A DNA stretch of 5,692 nt from an uncultured Phascolarctobacterium sp. (GTDB lineage Bacteria; Bacillota; Negativicutes; Acidaminococcales; Acidaminococcaceae). Positions 1 to 5,500 of the stretch are shown piece after piece. The stretch lies in NCBI GenBank assembly GCA_946002345.1, contig CAMFZA010000121.1, positions 1 through 5,692 of the forward strand, given 5' to 3'. Numbering within the stretch: the stretch's first letter is position 1; each line of letters opens with the position of its first letter. Made by a program: the position numbers and the translations under genes. Below the pieces are notes generated by a model. It did no database searches. It had not been told where the DNA came from and was given only the letters and a program-made list of their open reading frames with translations.

Positions 1-840
1 CCCGTCGGGCAGATAGGCGACCAGAAACATCGCCCCCGGCAGCACCGGCGCGCCGTAGCTGACGATGCGCGCCCCCGTGTTTTTGATGGCCAGGGGTGTG
101 CGGTCGTCCGGGTCCACGCTCATGCCACCGGTGCAGCAAACGAGCTCTGCTCCTTTTTCTTCTATGGCAGCATGAATGGCGGCGGTTACAGCCTCCGGGT
201 CATCTCCCAAAACTTGCTTATGAATTACCTCCACACCGTATGCGGCCAGCTTTTCCTCAATAACAGGGGTAAAGGTGTCCTTGATGCGACCGGTGAAGAC
301 CTCGCTGCCAGTGGCAATAATAGCGGCTTTTTTCAGCTTATATGGCAGCAGCCCAAGTAAGGGCTTTTCGCCGCACAGCTCCTGCACAGCGTACATTTTC
401 TCCTTTTCAATAACCAGAGGAATGATGCGGGTGCCTGCCAGCTTGTCCCCCTTACGCACCGGAGTATTGCCATGGCGGGTGGCAATCATCATCTGGCCAA
501 AGCCGTTGACCAAGGCCAGTCGTTTGCCATCCACCTTAAAGAGTCCATCCCTAGCTGCGCTCAGCTCGATTTTGCCCTCCTTCACCTCTGATTCCAGCAT
601 ATACTCATTCTTGCACATGTCACAAAGAATCCGGGCCGCATCGTTTTCGTGCAGCATATTCTCATCTGCTTCCCAAACGTATAAATGCTCCTTGCCAATG
701 GAAAGCAGCACCGGTATATCCTCTGGTTGGACAATATGTCCCTTGCGAAACACCGCATCCTTGGTAACGCCCTTAATAATTTGGGTCAAATCGTGGCACA
801 GCACACTGCCCACAGCGTCTTCTGTTTTAATAAGCTTCAT
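1..840 (-). CDS. MoeA-like molybdopterin-binding protein, C-terminus cut by window edge
   Basis: The frame is open from an ATG at 840 to the left edge (280 codons, no stop), so the C-terminus lies outside. Residues about 1-165 form an N-terminal region with the segment IATRHGNTPVRKGDKLAGTR (119-138), typical of MoeA-like proteins of anaerobic Firmicutes. From about residue 170 a MoCF-type molybdopterin-binding domain begins: IIATGSE (174-180), then TGGMSVDPDDRTP (237-249), which occupies the place of the TGG-S-GD pterin/metal loop of MoeA, then PVLPGAMF (265-272). True MoeA inserts molybdate into adenylylated molybdopterin. This shorter, divergent relative has no firmly known role, and pterin binding is inferred from the fold. 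A strong GAGGAG site (853-848) sits 7 bases before the ATG. The gene follows modA by 33 bases, so it is probably the same transcript. A CxxC pair (residues 73 and 76) is visible. Family assignment is sure; the exact reaction is not. Confidence 0.88.
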   Translation of the reverse strand, partial: MKLIKTEDAVGSVLCHDLTQIIKGVTKDAVFRKGHIVQPEDIPVLLSIGKEHLYVWEADENMLHENDAARILCDMCKNEYMLESEVKEGKIELSAARDGLFKVDGKRLALVNGFGQMMIATRHGNTPVRKGDKLAGTRIIPLVIEKEKMYAVQELCGEKPLLGLLPYKLKKAAIIATGSEVFTGRIKDTFTPVIEEKLAAYGVEVIHKQVLGDDPEAVTAAIHAAIEEKGAELVCCTGGMSVDPDDRTPLAIKNTGARIVSYGAPVLPGAMFLVAYLPDG

Positions 841-873
841 GATTGTACTCCTCAAATTTTCGTAAACAGTCTT

Positions 874-1668
874 TTATTTTACTCGGGCAAAGCCATATTT
901 TTCGAAGGTTTGCATGGCCTCTTCCGTAGTGAGGAAGGCGGCAAGTTCCTTAGCAGCAGCTTGTTGGGGTGACTTTTTCAAAACACCGATGGGATAAATT
1001 ACGGGCTTTTTGAGAGTTCCTGCCGGTGCCTCGGCCACTACACGCACCTTATCCTTAATCAGCGCTGCATCAGTGGCGTAAACAAGGCCTGCATCGGCAC
1101 TGCCCTCACCCACCCAGTTCAGCACTTGGGTAACATTGGTGCCCAGGCTGGCCTTGGACTGTACTGCTTGCCAAATGCCCAGACTGGTCAGCGCTTCCTT
1201 GGCATATTGGCCGGCAGGTACGCTGGCCGGGTCACCAATGGCCGGGTGCTTGGCTTTGGCTAAATCCTTAAATTCCTTAATTGTGCTTTCGCCCTTGGCC
1301 GGCACAATCAACACCAGCTTATTCTCCAAAAGGGGCTTGATGCTGGCGCTATCCATGTAGCCCTTCTTATCCAGAGCCTGCATTTGCTTATTGGCGGCAG
1401 ATATAAACAGGTCGGCATCGAGGCCATTTTCAATTTGGGATTGCAGCTTGCCACTGGCATCATAAACGCCCTGGATTTTGATTTCCGGATGCTTTTTATT
1501 GAACATGGGTATGAGCTGCTGCTCGAAAACCTTTTCCAAGCTGGCTGCGGCTGCTAATTGCACTGTTTTTACTTCCTTTGCAGGAGCAGCAACCTTGTTG
1601 CTGGTGCCACCGCAGCCCAGGACTATCATGGCCATGAGGCTCATAGCTAAAACTAAGAACTTTTGCAT
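874..1668 (-). CDS. modA: Molybdate ABC transporter, substrate-binding lipoprotein ModA
   Basis: This 264-residue protein has a lipoprotein signal: Lys3, a hydrophobic stretch (4-17) and the lipobox VLGC ending at Cys19, followed by GGTSN, so it should be anchored outside the membrane by a lipidated Cys19. The mature part carries the ModA hallmarks in order: AAASL (40-44), YDASGKLQSQIENG (69-82), ADLFISAA (85-92), NKLVLIVP (116-123), AIGDPASVPAGQYAKEAL (143-160), GTNVTQVL (176-183) and GLVYATDAAL (194-203). Ser43, Ser72, Ala152, Val179 and Tyr197 fall where E. coli ModA places its molybdate-binding Ser12, Ser39, Ala125, Val152 and Tyr170 (my alignment by eye). It captures molybdate or tungstate and delivers it to ModB. 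The ATG at 1668 is preceded by GGAGG, which lies in the last codons of modB, whose stop is 2 bases away, so translation of the two is probably coupled. Specificity for molybdate rather than tungstate cannot be read from sequence; the Moco neighbours favour molybdate. Confidence 0.95.
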   Translation of the reverse strand: MQKFLVLAMSLMAMIVLGCGGTSNKVAAPAKEVKTVQLAAAASLEKVFEQQLIPMFNKKHPEIKIQGVYDASGKLQSQIENGLDADLFISAANKQMQALDKKGYMDSASIKPLLENKLVLIVPAKGESTIKEFKDLAKAKHPAIGDPASVPAGQYAKEALTSLGIWQAVQSKASLGTNVTQVLNWVGEGSADAGLVYATDAALIKDKVRVVAEAPAGTLKKPVIYPIGVLKKSPQQAAAKELAAFLTTEEAMQTFEKYGFARVK

Positions 1669-1670
1669 GA

Positions 1671-2357
1671 TTATTCCTCCATTCTTTTTTTCATATAATG
1701 CTGATAATAATTTAAACCAATGACCACTGCCAGGCAGATGGTCACGATTATCAATACATAAACTCCAGCGCTATCGAAATCGCCGGCGGCCACCGCACTA
1801 TACACTGCCAAGGGCAGGGTACGGGTTTTGCCGGCGATGTTGCCCGCCAGCATAGCAGTGGCGCCGAACTCGCCCAAGCCCCTGGCGAAGGCCAGCAGAC
1901 CCCCGGCAATAATGCCGGGGAGGGCGTTGGGCAGGTGCAGACGCCAAAAGATGCGCCATTCCGTCATGCCTAGGGAGCGGCCTGCCTCCATGATTCCCTT
2001 GTCCACCTGCATAAGTGCTCCCCGAGCGGAACGATACATGAGGGGGAAAGAAATCACGGCAGCCGCCAGCACTGTAGCTATCCAGCTAAAGGCGATTTGC
2101 ACGCCGAATCTATCCATGAAAAAGCTTCCCACCAAGCGATTATTGCCAAAGATAACTAGCAAAAAGAAGCCAGCCACCGTAGGAGGCAGCACCATGGGCA
2201 GGGTGAAAACGCCGTCGATGAAAATCTTGGCGCTTTCATCTGGCAGTCGCTCCACCCACCACGCCGCCACCACGCCTAAAACGAAGACGATGGCGATGGT
2301 GGCGGCGGCGGTCTCAAGGCTTATCCAAAGGGGCGAAAGGTCCAACACATCACTCAT
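1671..2357 (-). CDS. modB: Molybdate ABC transporter permease ModB
   Basis: From the ATG at 2357 this gives 228 residues, the usual size for ModB. By eye there are about five to six membrane segments (roughly 12-34, 50-72, 87-107, 145-165 and 196-216). The cytoplasmic EAA loop that docks onto the ATPase is clear: EAGRSLGMTEWRIFWRLHLP (124-143), with G-LP spacing typical of binding-protein-dependent permeases, followed by FARGLGEFGATAML (157-170), a strong signature of molybdate/sulfate-type permeases. TLPMVLPPTVAGF (52-64) is also characteristic of ModB. The start is chosen because this ATG overlaps the stop of the upstream gene as ATGA and has GGGGAG (2374-2369) 11 bases before it; a GTG at 2369 would add four residues but directly abuts that site. 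The protein forms the membrane channel fed by ModA. The partner ATPase ModC is not encoded here. The order modB then modA is the reverse of the classic modABC order. Confidence 0.95.
   Translation of the reverse strand: MSDVLDLSPLWISLETAAATIAIVFVLGVVAAWWVERLPDESAKIFIDGVFTLPMVLPPTVAGFFLLVIFGNNRLVGSFFMDRFGVQIAFSWIATVLAAAVISFPLMYRSARGALMQVDKGIMEAGRSLGMTEWRIFWRLHLPNALPGIIAGGLLAFARGLGEFGATAMLAGNIAGKTRTLPLAVYSAVAAGDFDSAGVYVLIIVTICLAVVIGLNYYQHYMKKRMEE
1676..1680 (-). promoter_or_regulatory. modA ribosome binding site inside the end of modB
   Basis: The minus strand reads GGAGG, then 7 bases, then the modA ATG. The GGAGG spans the last two sense codons of modB (ATG GAG GAA TAA) and the modB stop lies between it and the modA start. 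This arrangement favours re-initiation by ribosomes finishing modB and confirms the modA start. Confidence 0.8.
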
Positions 2358-3322
2358 GTGCGTCCACACTCCCCGTCCGTGCCCTTGGCCAGGCGAATGC
2401 CGTGCTCTAAGGTAGGCAATACCATTTCCAGGGCCTCCTCCACAGCCTTTTTACTGCCGGGCAGGTTGACAATGAGGGTGCTATGGCGCAGAACGCTGAC
2501 GCCCCGACTGAGCATGGCACGCTTGGTGATGGCCATGGAACCGGCGCGTATGGCCTCTGCGATACCGGGCACATTACGGGTGGCCACGGCCAGAGTCGCT
2601 TCAGGGGTCACATCCCGGGGAGACATGCCGGTGCCCCCGGTGGGGATGAATAAATCCACCTGCCAGCTATCTGCCAAGCGCTTCAGCTCCCGTTCAATTT
2701 TACCTTGCACATCCGGCAGCAGCACCTGCTCCACCACCTCATAGCCAGCCTGAGCCAGCATTTTTGCAGCCTGGGGACCGCTAGTGTCGACCCGCTGGCC
2801 CACAGAGCCCTTATCAGAAAGGGTCATGACAGCGGCCCGGAGGGGTGCGTTGGGGCTGGGTAGCTCCACCGTAATATCCATGCCGGTGGTGAGTATTCCA
2901 CCCTGCTCCACCGTAGCGAAAACGCCTTCCCGAGGCATAATGCAGTCTCCCACCCGGTGGAATATTTGACAGTGGCTATGGCATTCCTTGCCAATTTGGG
3001 ATAGCTTGAGCACCACAGTACCAGCCTTCAGGATGCTGCCCACTGGCAAATTACGCAAATCAAGGCCGCTGAGGAGAATATTTTCGCCAAAGGTGCCTGC
3101 TACAGCAGGGGCTATGCCTGCCTTGCTGGCAGCAATCCGCTGGTTGAAGGCCACAACCTGCTCCTCAGCCAGCAGACTAACCTGCCTGTGCCAATTTCCT
3201 GCGTGAGCATCCCCTTCGATGCCGTAATCCTTAAGCAGCGTAACCTTGGGCACGGCCTGCTTCACCGTGCCCCTAGCCTCGCTAATGCATAAGGCTCTAA
3301 TTTTACCCTTTTGTTCTTGCAT
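2354..3322 (-). CDS. MOSC domain fused to MogA/MoaB-type molybdopterin adenylyltransferase
   Basis: This 322-residue protein has two domains. Residues about 5-155 are a MOSC domain, with YGIEGDAHAGNWHRQVSLL (33-51), GTFGENIL (76-83) and a conserved cysteine region GKECHSHCQIF (111-121) plus GDCIMPREGVFA (125-136), giving Cys114, Cys118 and Cys127. MOSC domains occur in Moco sulfurases and related proteins and are thought to handle sulfur or Moco. Residues about 161-314 are a MogA/MoaB domain: AAVMTLSDKGS (163-173), PTGGTGMSPRDVTPEAT (227-243), AMLSRG (269-274) and NLPGSKKAVEEAL (286-298). In the MogA family this domain adenylylates molybdopterin before metal insertion; whether this copy does so is inferred. 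The ATG at 3322 has only a modest AGGT site 8 bases upstream. The stop overlaps the modB ATG by 4 bases. The fusion is full length and uninterrupted, so the two domains probably work in one step of cofactor maturation. Confidence 0.92.
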   Translation of the reverse strand: MQEQKGKIRALCISEARGTVKQAVPKVTLLKDYGIEGDAHAGNWHRQVSLLAEEQVVAFNQRIAASKAGIAPAVAGTFGENILLSGLDLRNLPVGSILKAGTVVLKLSQIGKECHSHCQIFHRVGDCIMPREGVFATVEQGGILTTGMDITVELPSPNAPLRAAVMTLSDKGSVGQRVDTSGPQAAKMLAQAGYEVVEQVLLPDVQGKIERELKRLADSWQVDLFIPTGGTGMSPRDVTPEATLAVATRNVPGIAEAIRAGSMAITKRAMLSRGVSVLRHSTLIVNLPGSKKAVEEALEMVLPTLEHGIRLAKGTDGECGRT

Positions 3323-3544
3323 GGCTTTCTACCTGACTTTCTCTATAATCGTCGCAAGATAGCGCTGCAGTGTACCACGGACTGGAAACGCTATTTTATC
3401 GCGAACATTCGTTTCGAGTAACGTTTCGTTACTCATAAAATTTCAGTATATTTGTACTTTTTAAAGAGACATGAATCTGAGCTTTGGGTGCTACTTTTCG
3501 TTAAATTTATCTTACCTTAAGCATCTTCATGGCATACTGATGCA
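3323..3544 (-). other. 222-base gap between moaC and the MOSC-MogA gene, possible second promoter region
   Basis: There is no coding frame here. The stretch is visibly richer in A and T than the flanking genes and is long compared with the other gaps in the cluster. On the minus strand a TATACT hexamer at about 3453-3448 resembles a -10 box, but no good -35 box sits 16-18 bases before it. A second weaker candidate, TATAGA, lies about 20 bases before the MOSC start. A perfect hairpin (3416-3434) and an imperfect one (3389-3403) lie between the two candidates. No T-tract terminator is visible after moaC, so read-through from moaA-moaC remains possible. Confidence 0.4.
3416..3434. promoter_or_regulatory. 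Perfect 8-bp inverted repeat, candidate operator
   Basis: The sequence GAGTAACG-TTT-CGTTACTC is a perfect 8-bp inverted repeat with a 3-base centre. No T-run follows on either strand, so a rho-independent terminator is unlikely. It lies upstream of the molybdate uptake genes and contains TAACG and CGTTA half sites, which recall the TAACGTTA blocks in the E. coli ModE operator of modA. The spacing is different, so binding by a ModE-like regulator is only a guess. The motif CGTTTCG also occurs twice as a direct repeat here (3410-3416 and 3422-3428). Confidence 0.4.
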
Positions 3545-4066
3545 TCATTCCCAATGGAAAGCACCGCTCTTGCCACCGCTTTTGCTCACCAAGTGCACAT
3601 CGGTGATTAGCATGCCTTTATCGATGGCCTTGCACATATCGTAAATGGTCAGCAATGCAATTTGTACGCCGGTGAGGGCCTCCATTTCCACGCCTGTTTT
3701 GCCATCTGTTTTTACTAGGCAGGTGGCTTCGATGTAGTACCTGCCTCTATGAGGCGCATGCTGGGTGGGGTCTTGGTCGCTCTCCTGAGCTTCCTGCAGC
3801 GTAAAATCTACTGCACACTTGCTTAGGGGCAAGGGATGACACAGAGGAATAAGCTCGCTGGTGCGTTTGCAGGCCATGATGCCTGCCAAGCGCGCCACGC
3901 CTAGCACATCTCCCTTAGCAATTTCGTGACGCTGAATCCGGTCAAAAATTTCCTTACAGACAAAAATTTTTCCGGTAGCAATGGCGGTTCTGGTGGTTAC
4001 GGGCTTGGCGCTCACATCCACCATTAGAGCATTGCCTTCCTTATCAAAATGGGTTAATTCGCTCAT
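3545..4066 (-). CDS. moaC: Cyclic pyranopterin monophosphate synthase MoaC
   Basis: This 173-residue protein is a complete MoaC, slightly longer than the usual 155-165 residues. MoaC converts the 3',8-cyclo-GTP product of MoaA into cyclic pyranopterin monophosphate in the cytoplasm. Conserved blocks are MVDVSAKPVTTRTAIATG (15-32), KGDVLGVARLAGIMACKRTS (51-70), LIPLCHPLPLSK (72-83), GVEMEALTGVQIALLTIYDM (125-144), CKAIDKGM (145-152) and KSGGKSGAF (162-170). Lys51, His77, Asp143 and Lys146 match the catalytic positions known from E. coli MoaC (Lys51, His77, Asp128, Lys131), with the later two shifted by an insert. The insert lies about residues 94-108 (acidic then His/Arg rich, QESDQDPTQHAPHRGR region), in a loop before a beta strand. 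The ATG at 4066 has a strong AGGAGG site. moaA ends 54 bases upstream, consistent with one transcript. Confidence 0.96.
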   Translation of the reverse strand: MSELTHFDKEGNALMVDVSAKPVTTRTAIATGKIFVCKEIFDRIQRHEIAKGDVLGVARLAGIMACKRTSELIPLCHPLPLSKCAVDFTLQEAQESDQDPTQHAPHRGRYYIEATCLVKTDGKTGVEMEALTGVQIALLTIYDMCKAIDKGMLITDVHLVSKSGGKSGAFHWE

Positions 4067-4068
4067 GT

Positions 4069-4090
4069 TTAACCTCCTCTTCTAGGTTAA
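4069..4090 (-). promoter_or_regulatory. moaC: Inverted repeat covering the moaC ribosome binding site
   Basis: On the minus strand TTAACCT and AGGTTAA form perfect 7-bp arms around an 8-base loop AGAAGAGG, directly before the moaC ATG. The ribosome binding site AGGAGG is split between the loop end and the 3' arm, so folding of the mRNA would partly hide it. This could lower or regulate moaC translation relative to moaA. The pairing is seen directly; a regulatory effect is inferred. Confidence 0.45.
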
Positions 4091-4107
4091 GCTTTATTTT
4101 AGGTCTT

Positions 4108-4121
4108 GGAGTGTCCACTCC
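4108..4121 (-). repeat. Short inverted repeat after moaA stop
   Basis: The minus strand reads GGAGTG-GA-CACTCC immediately at the moaA stop codon. The arms are 6 bp with a 2-base centre, or 5 bp with a tetraloop. It is followed by AAGACCTAAAATAAAG and has no T-run, so it is not a convincing terminator. It may slow 3' decay or attenuate transcription between moaA and moaC. Confidence 0.3.
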
Positions 4122-5122
4122 TAACCACCGATTTCGTTCATGTTAAAGGGGGCCGGCTTTTCTTCAAAGTGATGGCCCAGTGGCTTTTGGGAAATAGCGC
4201 TTTGAAGCGCTTGCATGATTAGTTCTTGAGGGGCAGCTTCCTGCTGTTTATCCCCCTCTTTTCTGCCATTGCGCAAGAGCTGGCGCAGGTCAAGGGTAGG
4301 TTGACTGTATAAGCAGGGCTTTAGCTGACCGGTGCTGGTTAGGCGCACACGATTACAGCTGGCGCAGAATTTTCCGTGTAAGGGCTCAATAAAGCCGATT
4401 ATTTGCGTATGACCATTCTTTGCAGCTTCATAATAGACTGCAGGGCCATTGCCAAGTCTTTCCTTTATTGGGGCTAGGCTATAACCTGCCTTGTGGAGCA
4501 TAGTGCGTAGCTCATCGCCAGTGTAGGCTGCAAGGCTATGATTGCAGGAGAGGGGCATGAGCTCGATGCAGCGCAAGGGTATTCCTAGATTACGTGCAAA
4601 CTGAAGTAAAGCAAGGAGATGCTTGCTATTTGTACAGTTATTTTTTAAGGGCACACAGTTAATTTTGCACCTAAGGCCACTCTGCACAGCTGCTTTTATG
4701 GACTTAGTTACGGCTTCGAGCTCCCCTCCACCGGTTATTTTGCTGTAGAAATCCTTGTCCACAGTATCAAGGCTAATGTTGATGCCGTCTAAATCGCAAG
4801 CCTGTAATTGGGGTAGGCTTGCCGCTAACAGTGTTCCATTGGTGGTTAAGGTAACCTGCTCCACCCCATCCATTTGCTTGAGCTTGGTGATGAAGTCCAC
4901 TGCGCCCTTGCGAACCAGGGGCTCACCACCGGTGATTTTGAAACGGGTGATGCCCAAGGTGACGGCGCACTGTGCGATACGCAGGATTTCTTCATAGCGT
5001 AGGATTTGCGCATGCTCTACCATTTTGGCATTTTCGGGCCTGCAGTAGGCGCAGCGCAGGTTGCAGCGGTCTGTGAGGGATATTCTCATGTAGTTGATGG
5101 TTCTTTTGTATTTGTCTAACAT
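4121..5122 (-). CDS. moaA: GTP 3',8-cyclase MoaA (radical SAM)
   Basis: From the ATG at 5122 this is a 333-residue, full-length MoaA. It starts Moco synthesis by turning GTP into 3',8-cyclo-7,8-dihydro-GTP using two 4Fe-4S clusters. The radical SAM cluster motif CNLRCAYC (CX3CX2C) is at 20-27, the SAM-binding GGEP at 65-68, TTNGT at 93-97 and ISLDT at 116-120. The second cluster that binds GTP uses Cys253, Cys256 and Cys270 (CX2CX13C, around FCASCNRVRLTS). The protein ends in a double glycine (NEIGG), which in this family reaches into the active site and is essential. The ATG is chosen because an AAAGGT site lies 8 bases before it; a TTG at 5167 would add 15 basic residues and sits inside repeated noncoding DNA. 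MoaC follows after 54 bases. It is the first gene of the cluster in the window, directly next to a repeat-rich region. Confidence 0.96.
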   Translation of the reverse strand: MLDKYKRTINYMRISLTDRCNLRCAYCRPENAKMVEHAQILRYEEILRIAQCAVTLGITRFKITGGEPLVRKGAVDFITKLKQMDGVEQVTLTTNGTLLAASLPQLQACDLDGINISLDTVDKDFYSKITGGGELEAVTKSIKAAVQSGLRCKINCVPLKNNCTNSKHLLALLQFARNLGIPLRCIELMPLSCNHSLAAYTGDELRTMLHKAGYSLAPIKERLGNGPAVYYEAAKNGHTQIIGFIEPLHGKFCASCNRVRLTSTGQLKPCLYSQPTLDLRQLLRNGRKEGDKQQEAAPQELIMQALQSAISQKPLGHHFEEKPAPFNMNEIGG

Positions 5123-5154
5123 GGTTTTTGACCTTTGTTTAGTTTTTTGTACAG

Positions 5155-5218
5155 GGAATTTGCGCAATTTGCTAATCTGAAGCGAACATTGAGAATTTTA
5201 GCGAATGAGTGGCTGGTA
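5155..5218 (+). repeat. 64-base direct repeat, copy A
   Basis: This copy matches 5629-5692 at 62 of 64 bases by direct comparison; both differences lie in the first 16 bases (GGAATTTGCGC against GGAAATTGCGC, and AATTTGC against AATTAGC). The last 48 bases are identical. The copies are offset by 474 bases. Copy A begins only about 33 bases upstream of the moaA ATG, so it is part of the moaA leader or promoter. The true repeat may continue beyond base 5218, because the other copy is cut by the window end. Confidence 0.9.
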
Positions 5219-5292
5219 CAATGGTTCCAAGGGTTCGAATGCTTGAATCTTTTTGCGAGACAAGTAGTACCCCGCAGGAACCCTATTGTACC
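5215..5292. repeat. Inner inverted repeat between copies A and C
   Basis: GGTACAATGGTTCC (5215-5228) is complementary to GGAACCCTATTGTACC (5277-5292) over 8 plus 6 base pairs with a 2-base bulge. The loop between them is 48 bases. The arms sit inside the larger palindrome made by copies A and C, so the whole could fold into a long branched hairpin. Confidence 0.7.
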
Positions 5293-5297
5293 CCACG

Positions 5298-5309
5298 CGG
5301 CCCAGGCCG
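5298..5309. repeat. GC-rich inverted repeat CGGCC-CA-GGCCG
   Basis: Perfect 5-bp arms surround a 2-base centre. This and the neighbouring hairpin at 5317-5331 contain four GGCC blocks that can pair in more than one way, so the fold is ambiguous. This GC-rich block has no counterpart on the copy A side of the palindrome. Confidence 0.5.
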
Positions 5310-5316
5310 TCCTCTC

Positions 5317-5331
5317 TTGGCCTTCGGCCAA
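5317..5331. repeat. Hairpin TTGGCC-TTC-GGCCAA
   Basis: Perfect 6-bp arms enclose a TTC triloop. The sequence after it on the plus strand (TTCACCTTAAAATG) has no T-run and the base before it on the minus side is also not part of a tract, so a standard terminator is not supported. It belongs to the GC-rich insert of the repeat-rich region. Confidence 0.6.
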
Positions 5332-5343
5332 TTCACCTTAAAA

Positions 5344-5398
5344 TGAGCGTAAAAATTCGACGTGAGCGAAGATTGCTAATTGCGCTTTTCCCTTTATA
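5344..5398 (-). repeat. Diverged inverted copy C of the same repeat
   Basis: Read on the minus strand, this stretch aligns with copy B: TATAAAGGGAAAA against TATATAAGGAAATT, then GCGCAATTAGC identical over 11 bases (5385-5375 against 5636-5646), then AATC with a one-base gap, and then a weaker match through the ATTTT tract to the GCG-TCA end. Short gaps and several differences make it an older copy. With copy A it forms outer arms of an imperfect palindrome of about 245 bases (5155-5398). Confidence 0.65.
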
Positions 5399-5408
5399 TT
5401 TTACGCTC
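5345..5408. repeat. 10-bp inverted repeat GAGCGTAAAA / TTTTACGCTC
   Basis: GAGCGTAAAA (5345-5354) and TTTTACGCTC (5399-5408) are perfect complements 44 bases apart. They bracket inverted copy C almost exactly, which suggests that they are element ends or that copy C itself has terminal inverted repeats. The hexamer TGAGCG occurs again at 5363-5368. Confidence 0.7.
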
Positions 5409-5416
5409 TTTTTATC

Positions 5417-5444
5417 CTACTTCTTTGTGTGCACAAAGAAGTAG
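5417..5444. repeat. Perfect 13-bp inverted repeat, 28 bases
   Basis: CTACTTCTTTGTG and CACAAAGAAGTAG are perfect complements with a 2-base centre (TG). As RNA this would form a stem of about 11-12 pairs with a small loop. There is no T-run after it on either strand. Similar TTTCTTTG/CAAAGAAA palindromes are common in intergenic repeats of many bacteria, to my recollection, so a repeat-family origin is plausible. Confidence 0.85.
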
Positions 5445-5455
5445 CAAGAAATGCA

Positions 5456-5472
5456 CCAGCATTGCATGCTGG
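5456..5472. repeat. Inverted repeat CCAGCAT-TGC-ATGCTGG
   Basis: Perfect 7-bp arms enclose a 3-base centre. It lies 11 bases after the 13-bp palindrome and 7 bases before the next one, so three perfect inverted repeats stand in series. No promoter or coding start depends on it. Confidence 0.8.
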
Positions 5473-5479
5473 ACCGCTC

Positions 5480-5500
5480 GCTTTTTTCTACGAAAAAAGC
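5480..5500. repeat. Inverted repeat with 9-bp arms GCTTTTTTC / GAAAAAAGC
   Basis: The arms are perfect and flank a TAC centre. Just to the right, AAAAAAGCTT recurs and ends in the self-complementary AAAAAGCTTTTT at about 5506-5517. Alternative pairing between these A and T tracts is possible. On the plus strand the final stretch ends in TTTTTATTTG, which is weakly terminator-like, but the stem holds few GC pairs and no plus-strand gene precedes it. Confidence 0.7.

Noticed and set aside
275..865. Long plus-strand open frame of 196 codons
   Set aside because: It is the antisense shadow of the MoeA-like gene, whose motifs are clear; the plus frame shows no family.
2358..2369. ModB start at GTG 2369
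   Set aside because: The purine-rich site would touch this codon directly, whereas the ATG at 2357 overlaps the upstream stop as ATGA at a workable distance from it.
1828..2415. Plus-strand open frame of 195 codons
   Set aside because: It is the antisense shadow of modB and the end of the MOSC-MogA gene, with unnatural composition.
3521..3543. Terminator after moaC (GCATC...GATGC)
   Set aside because: The stem has only five pairs with a 13-base loop and no T-run follows.
5123..5167. Longer MoaA starting at the TTG at 5167
   Set aside because: The extra 15 residues are basic and unlike MoaA N-termini, they lie in repeat DNA, and the ATG at 5122 has a well-placed AAAGGT.
5123..5220. Moco riboswitch upstream of moaA
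   Set aside because: The location would fit, but the leader consists of repeat copy A and I see none of the conserved Moco-motif helices or loops.
5221..5250. tRNA-like T-arm (GGTTCGAAT)
   Set aside because: Only four pairs form around the loop, and no acceptor, D or anticodon arms can be built around it.
5116..5331. Minus-strand open frame of 71 codons overlapping the moaA start
   Set aside because: It overlaps moaA out of frame and runs through the repeat palindrome, with no domain or ribosome binding site.
5135..5341. Plus-strand open frame of 68 codons across repeat copy A
   Set aside because: It has no ribosome binding site or recognised domain, its first half is the repeat that recurs nearly base for base at 5629-5692, and it crosses several palindromes.
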